From an uncultured bacterium (GTDB taxonomy: Bacteria > Bacillota > Clostridia > Lachnospirales > Lachnospiraceae), in the NCBI GenBank assembly GCA_947567075.1, contig CANOLZ010000006.1, positions 1 to 50,602 of the forward strand: DNA of 50,602 bases, in the 5' to 3' direction. Within the stretch, counting starts at the first letter, position 1; every line of letters starts with the position of its first letter. The position numbers were made by a program, and so were the translations under genes. This document shows, one piece after another, positions 45,570-50,602 of the stretch. A model generated the notes under the pieces. That model did not search any database and was not told the origin of the DNA. It saw only the letters and a list, made by a program, of their open reading frames with translations.

Positions 45570-48500
45570 TTATGAATCCAAATATCCAATACTGTCTAGA
45601 TAATTCAAATATTTTTTATAATATCTTTCATCAGGATCATTCCAAACAAATCCAATTTTATCAAGTATTTTGTGCGTAAATTCATTCTGTATCCAAGTAT
45701 CAACTTCATAATTCAGCGTAAATCCGTCCATAGCAAAATCGTTGAGAATCAATTTTGTTTCCAAATGTTTTGAAATATAGTGTTTCAATGTAGTTCCAAA
45801 CATTTGTTCATCCACGATTTTCATTTCAAAATGTATAGAATTAAGGGAATGCAATACATCCGAAACTTTGTACTTCTTATTTATGTGAAAAACACTATAG
45901 TCTCTTTCTCTATACTGAAGAATTGCTATAATCGCATCTGCACAAACATCCACTGGTGTAAGATCAGCTAATAAATCATAAACGTTTTTGGGAACCTGAT
46001 GCAAATTTAAAAATGCTTTAAACCTCATTAAAAAAGCATTACTCTGATAATTTATCTGGAATTTTCCATCAGAATATCGGTTCGTTAAATTTCCAACTCT
46101 CATAATAGAACCTGACATACCATCTGCTATATTCTCAAGGACAAGTTTTTCTGCCTCAAATTTACTACGTACATAAACATTGGATAAATCTTGGTTAATA
46201 TATAAATCTTTCTCAGAAAAATATTTCATTGTATCAGATTTCACATAGCCAAACTGATCATAAAGAGAATCTCCACTAACACTTAATGTGGATATATAAC
46301 AAAAATATGCATTTACCTTTTTTGCATATTCCATTACATGCAATGTTCCAGTTACATTTACACGATAGAAATATTCATAAGAGCCATAATGCTTTACTGT
46401 TGCTGCAGTGTGAATGATTGTTTGAACATCATATGGCATGTCCATAGCTAAACCAATTTGTTCAATATCTCCTGCTATGGGAATAATTCTATTTCCTATT
46501 TCCTTGTCATAAATATCTCCAAAATAATAACTGAATATTTTTTGAAGCCTACTGTTTTCATCGTCTTCACCATCTCTTCGTACTAAACAATAAATCTTTC
46601 CACTCTCATTTTTTATAAAACTGTCTAGGATATGGGCACCAAGAAAACCTGTCGCTCCTGTAAGCAAAATATTTCCAATGGACTTTTTCTTTGGAATAAA
46701 GTTTTTATCCATTACATTTTTGCATAATATCCCTTTGATTTTTTCAAAGTCTGAAACTGAATAAATAAATGCCTTTTTTGAACTGTCTTCTATAGAATCA
46801 CATAACTCTTTTACTGTTGGAAAATCAAATACTTTTTGCAGCGCAAATTCAATTCCTTGATTATGTGCTTCTGCAACATACTGAATTGCTTTTAAACTGT
46901 CACCTCCCAAATTAAAGAAATTTTCTGTAATTCCTACTTTCGCTATATCAAAAATTTGTTCTAACACATTGCAAAGAGTTTTTTCAACGTTTGTTGTCGG
47001 AGCAATATATTCTTTTGATGAAGTTTTCACCTTTGGAACAGGCAGATTTTTTCTATCTATTTTTCCACTGGCAGTCATGGGCATTTTCGTAAGCCGCATA
47101 AAATAATTTGGAATCATATATTGAGGCAACTTTGAAGCGAGATAAGATCGCAAAGCTTTTTCATCTATTTCATTTTCAGATAAATAATAGCCCATAAGAT
47201 ATTGTCTGCCATTCTCATCACGTTTATCAGTAGCAGCAACAAGCTTCATGCCGTCAAAGATACTCATAACACTCTCGATTTCTCCTAATTCAATACGTTG
47301 ACCTCGTATTTTTACTTGTGTATCCATTCTTCCAAGATATTCAATTTCTCCATTTACATGCCAACGAGCAAGATCGCCAGTACAATACATAGTTTTTCCA
47401 TGATGGTTTTGCGAATTTGCAAATAAATTGGAAATAAACTTCTCCCCAGTCAACACTGGTTGGTTAAGATATCCTGTCCCCACACCATCTCCTGATATGC
47501 AAAGTTCACCAGAAGCACCTATGGGCAAAAGGTTTTTATTGCTATCAAGTATATATATCTGGGTATTCGCCATTGGTCTTCCAATTGTTATATCACAATT
47601 TTTTAACAATTTATTTGTAGACCAAACCGTTGTTTCAGCAGGACCATACGCATTAAATATCTCTGCCTTTGTATACTGTGTCAATTCTTCATATAGTTCT
47701 GGTGGAAATGCTTCACCAGCTAAAATGATTACTTTTAGTCCTGATAAATAAGATGTATTATGTTTATCCCAAATGTAGCTTTTCATCTTTGTTGGAGTCG
47801 TCTGCATAATCTCTATTTGATTATGAGATAAAAGTCTGCTTAATTTTTTTTGAGAGAATGTTTGTTCTTCATTAGCAAAATAAATAGTAAGTCCGCTTAA
47901 CAGTGGGACAATACTCTCTGTAACAAATATATCAAACACGAAATTTGTTACAGATACAATACTACAATTTTCTTTTATCTGTTTATAACAAATATTGAAT
48001 TTGTTACTGTTGCAAAAATTCATCACATTCCTATGACATAAAGCAACACCTTTCGGTTTTCCTGTAGAACCAGAAGTAAAAATGATATAACAAAGGTCAT
48101 TTATATTATTCCTATTTTCAAGTTTTGCACAATGGAGATTATAATCAAATTTAAAAAGTTGAACTGTATCAATACCTATACTTTCATTAAATCCAAAAAC
48201 AAGTGCAAGTTTACTTTCTGCTGTTGTTAACATATATTCTATTCTATCTTTTGGATATGTTGGATCAACTGGCATATACGCCCCACCCGCTTTCAAGATT
48301 CCAAGCATGGCAACAATTATATGCCAGCTACGTTTTGAAATAATCGGTACAATATCATTCGATTTCACTCCTTTTTCTCTTAACAAACGTGCAAGGGCAT
48401 TAGACATCTTGTCCAGTTGCTGATATGTAAACTCTTTTTCTTCAAATACTAGGGCTATTCTCTCTGGTGTTTTTTGTGCCTGTTCCTCAAATAGTTCATG

Positions 48501-49871
48501 TACACACTTTCCCTTATCATATTCCATATAGGTATCATTGAATCCATACAGCACCTTATCATATTCTTTTTTTGATAACAACTGAATTTCCCTAACTGTT
48601 ATATCCATATTTTCTATAATCTGACGGATCATAAACAAAAAACGCTCAACAAGAAGACACATCTCTTTTTCATCAAATAAATTTTTCCAATAGTCAATTG
48701 TAATTGTATAGCTGTCTGCGCTATCCCTGTTATCAATATGCAGTGTGAACGGTATTTCACTGTATCCATTTGGAAACCACTCTGTCCTCACATCTGTGTC
48801 TGTTTTGGCATTTTGGAAGCTGACCATAACATCATATAAATTTCCCTCAAAATTATATTCCTTACGTAGTCTTTGTAAAATACTACTATAAGGATATTTC
48901 TGGTGTCTGAAAATACTTTGGTGTGCCTCTGTAATCAACTGACATAAATTTAATATAGATATCTCTAAAGATACAGAAACTGTTAACGGCATTGTGGAGA
49001 TAAACATTCCGATGGTCTCTTTTTCATGACGAGTCGCCCTATTTAGAACTGGCACACCTATTGTTATATTCTGATTTTCTTCATTAACCCTTTTTAGGTA
49101 AGCAAATATGGCTGATTCAAACAAAACAGCTTGTGTCATTTCTTTTTCTCTGCAGCATTCGTCAATGGCTCTGGACAGCTCTAATGGCAACTGGGTTGTA
49201 TAACGGTTGGCTGAGATATTCCTTTCAGAAGATGTAGATAGTTTTATTCTGCCTGGTTCTGGTACTGTTTGATATCGGTTTTCCCAATACTTTTTGTCTT
49301 TCTGAAAACGTTTTGACAAAAAATACTTCTGCTCACTTTGAACAGTATCCAAATAGCTGATTCTTTCATAGTCAGAAAAGTTGGAAACCGATGAGCAGCT
49401 ATATCCACTATTTTCTGAACACACATCCTGATAATATTTATATAAGCTTTTAGAAATTAGAGCAAAGGACCATGCGTCTGATATCAGATGACTGGCACAG
49501 AATATAATTCCAGATTTTTCACTCAGTTCAAACAAAACTACTCTGTACATCGCAGAATCTGTCAATGGAAATACTAACTTTGCAAGCCTGTTGGCATATG
49601 CTTTAAATTCTTCTTTGGTCTGAAAATTACAGAATGGAATTCCGATTTCTTCGTAAGCAGCTACATACTGTACTGCTTTCCCATTTTTCTCACAAAAGCG
49701 CAGGCGAAGGCCTTCCTGGACAAAAAGCAAACGGTTAAACGCTTTCACAAGAAGGCTGATATCTAATTTTTCCTTAAAATACATGACACCACAAATATTG
49801 GTCACACTTGTCTTGTCATAGTATTTCTGTAAATTCCAAATGTTTTTTTGTGATATAGTTAATTCTAACAT
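45570..49871 (-). CDS. Single-module NRPS: C-A-PCP-thioester reductase
   Basis: A complete NRPS module of about 1433 residues. The condensation domain (1-430) has SHLISDAW at the active site (second His and Asp kept). The adenylation domain (about 450-960) has YIIFTSGSTGKPKGV, NAYGPAETTV, YCTGDLARW and the catalytic Lys in SGKIDRKNLP. The PCP has FFNLGGDSLKA with the carrier Ser. The reductase domain (about 1070-1433) has NAD(P)-binding TGATGFLGAHIL and the catalytic YVRSK. Release would give an aldehyde. The ATG at 49871 has GAAGGA upstream and is preferred over one at 49898. With the ACP and acyl ligase, an N-acyl aminoaldehyde is predicted, like the protease-inhibiting aldehydes of gut Clostridia. 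The amino acid is not assigned. Confidence 0.9.
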   Translation of the reverse strand: MLELTISQKNIWNLQKYYDKTSVTNICGVMYFKEKLDISLLVKAFNRLLFVQEGLRLRFCEKNGKAVQYVAAYEEIGIPFCNFQTKEEFKAYANRLAKLVFPLTDSAMYRVVLFELSEKSGIIFCASHLISDAWSFALISKSLYKYYQDVCSENSGYSCSSVSNFSDYERISYLDTVQSEQKYFLSKRFQKDKKYWENRYQTVPEPGRIKLSTSSERNISANRYTTQLPLELSRAIDECCREKEMTQAVLFESAIFAYLKRVNEENQNITIGVPVLNRATRHEKETIGMFISTMPLTVSVSLEISILNLCQLITEAHQSIFRHQKYPYSSILQRLRKEYNFEGNLYDVMVSFQNAKTDTDVRTEWFPNGYSEIPFTLHIDNRDSADSYTITIDYWKNLFDEKEMCLLVERFLFMIRQIIENMDITVREIQLLSKKEYDKVLYGFNDTYMEYDKGKCVHELFEEQAQKTPERIALVFEEKEFTYQQLDKMSNALARLLREKGVKSNDIVPIISKRSWHIIVAMLGILKAGGAYMPVDPTYPKDRIEYMLTTAESKLALVFGFNESIGIDTVQLFKFDYNLHCAKLENRNNINDLCYIIFTSGSTGKPKGVALCHRNVMNFCNSNKFNICYKQIKENCSIVSVTNFVFDIFVTESIVPLLSGLTIYFANEEQTFSQKKLSRLLSHNQIEIMQTTPTKMKSYIWDKHNTSYLSGLKVIILAGEAFPPELYEELTQYTKAEIFNAYGPAETTVWSTNKLLKNCDITIGRPMANTQIYILDSNKNLLPIGASGELCISGDGVGTGYLNQPVLTGEKFISNLFANSQNHHGKTMYCTGDLARWHVNGEIEYLGRMDTQVKIRGQRIELGEIESVMSIFDGMKLVAATDKRDENGRQYLMGYYLSENEIDEKALRSYLASKLPQYMIPNYFMRLTKMPMTASGKIDRKNLPVPKVKTSSKEYIAPTTNVEKTLCNVLEQIFDIAKVGITENFFNLGGDSLKAIQYVAEAHNQGIEFALQKVFDFPTVKELCDSIEDSSKKAFIYSVSDFEKIKGILCKNVMDKNFIPKKKSIGNILLTGATGFLGAHILDSFIKNESGKIYCLVRRDGEDDENSRLQKIFSYYFGDIYDKEIGNRIIPIAGDIEQIGLAMDMPYDVQTIIHTAATVKHYGSYEYFYRVNVTGTLHVMEYAKKVNAYFCYISTLSVSGDSLYDQFGYVKSDTMKYFSEKDLYINQDLSNVYVRSKFEAEKLVLENIADGMSGSIMRVGNLTNRYSDGKFQINYQSNAFLMRFKAFLNLHQVPKNVYDLLADLTPVDVCADAIIAILQYRERDYSVFHINKKYKVSDVLHSLNSIHFEMKIVDEQMFGTTLKHYISKHLETKLILNDFAMDGFTLNYEVDTWIQNEFTHKILDKIGFVWNDPDERYYKKYLNYLDSIGYLDS

Positions 49872-49923
49872 CCGATGTTTTCCTTCTTTCCCGGACATTT
49901 TATCCGATTCATGATAATATCGA

Positions 49924-49965
49924 ATATACGATTATCAAAATGTCTACTTTTTGACAATCGTATAT
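49924..49965. repeat. Left palindromic recombination site (candidate)
   Basis: A 42-base near-perfect palindrome: ATATACGATT outer arms, TCAAAA/TTTTGA inner arms, and GTCTAC in the centre, with CT (49944-49945) as the only asymmetric central pair. Serine recombinases cut at such a central dinucleotide. The inner 22 bases (49935-49956) recur in inverted orientation at 50097-50118. It lies 50-95 bases upstream of the NRPS start. Confidence 0.6.
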
Positions 49966-50051
49966 TGACATTTCATATATAAGAAAAAAAGCATTATTTT
50001 TCTATATTTCTTCTTTTCGTATCAATAAAGACTATTTTTTTTAAAAAATCT

Positions 50052-50073
50052 TGAAAGTCTACTTTTTTTATAG
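50052..50073. repeat. Third, weaker copy of the recombination-site core
   Basis: GTCTACTTTTT at 50057-50067 repeats the core and right arm of the left site in the same orientation; the left arm (TTGAAA) is degenerate. It could be an accessory binding site of the recombinase. Confidence 0.35.
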
Positions 50074-50090
50074 TAAACTTATGGATATCG

Positions 50091-50125
50091 ATATACTGTC
50101 AAAAAGTAGACATTTTGACAGTATA

Positions 50126-50126
<1 letters not shown>
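50091..50126. repeat. Right palindromic recombination site (candidate)
   Basis: Perfect 14-base arms (ATATACTGTCAAAA / TTTTGACAGTATAT) around AGTAGACA. The central pair is AG (50108-50109), the reverse of the left site. Its last base overlaps the stop codon of the recombinase gene. Confidence 0.6.

Positions 50127-50602
<476 letters not shown>

Noticed and set aside
49966..49997. Full sigma-A promoter starting from TTGACA at 49965
   Set aside because: No -10 box at 16-18 bases; the nearest TATAAT-like sequences are too close or too far, so no promoter was called.

Overview
The window looks like an accessory island of a low-GC Gram-positive anaerobe, most likely a gut Clostridium/Lachnospiraceae relative. 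The reasons are the AT-rich spacers, strong AGGAGG-type ribosome sites, AgrA/LytTR and GHKL regulators, a Wadjet operon, an FtsX-type ABC operon, a PAAR-Rhs toxin and a gut-type NRPS. No housekeeping synteny, rRNA, tRNA or CRISPR array was seen, and many genes are broken. The species cannot be fixed from the sequence.

Layout. 1-3.6 kb: an ABC ATPase fragment and an agr quorum-sensing locus (agrB, agrD and agrC decayed, agrA intact). 3.7-11.7 kb, minus strand: a complete type II Wadjet operon (jetA-jetB-jetC-jetD), a condensin-like defence against foreign circular DNA. 11.8-14.7 kb: decayed DNA and an intact ftsH, followed by a long hairpin. 14.8-17.8 kb, minus: an ABC ATPase/permease operon in which each gene carries an in-frame stop. 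18-41.4 kb, minus: one large contractile-injection (T6SS-like) and Rhs locus. In transcription order it holds a decayed small gene, a 95-aa gene, a sheath-like 724-aa protein, an IS3-scarred gene, several unknown proteins, a VgrG, two small DcrB-like proteins, a second VgrG, a 1683-aa PAAR-Rhs protein, and a long array of paralogous membrane proteins (probable immunity proteins) with a decayed orphan Rhs C-terminus. 41.6-43.6 kb: an orphan LytTR response regulator and a LytTR gene remnant. 43.7-49.9 kb, minus: an NRPS (C-A-PCP-reductase), an acyl-activating enzyme and an acyl carrier protein. 49.9-50.6 kb: a short segment bounded by inverted palindromic sites, and the 3' part of a serine recombinase.

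How the parts work together. In the CIS/Rhs locus, the sheath-like protein and the two VgrG spikes would deliver the PAAR-tipped Rhs protein, the DcrB-like proteins may act as loading adaptors, and the membrane proteins downstream would protect the producer and its kin. A block of about 1.82 kb holding the Rhs C-terminus plus an immunity gene is tandemly duplicated; the inner Rhs tip has decayed, but both immunity genes are open. In the NRPS cluster, the acyl-activating enzyme would load a fatty acid on the ACP, the C domain would join it to one amino acid, and the reductase would release an N-acyl aminoaldehyde. Directly upstream, a 22-bp perfect inverted repeat with an asymmetric central dinucleotide brackets 140 bp next to a serine recombinase gene. 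That is the architecture of an invertible regulatory switch, and it is the most testable new idea here.
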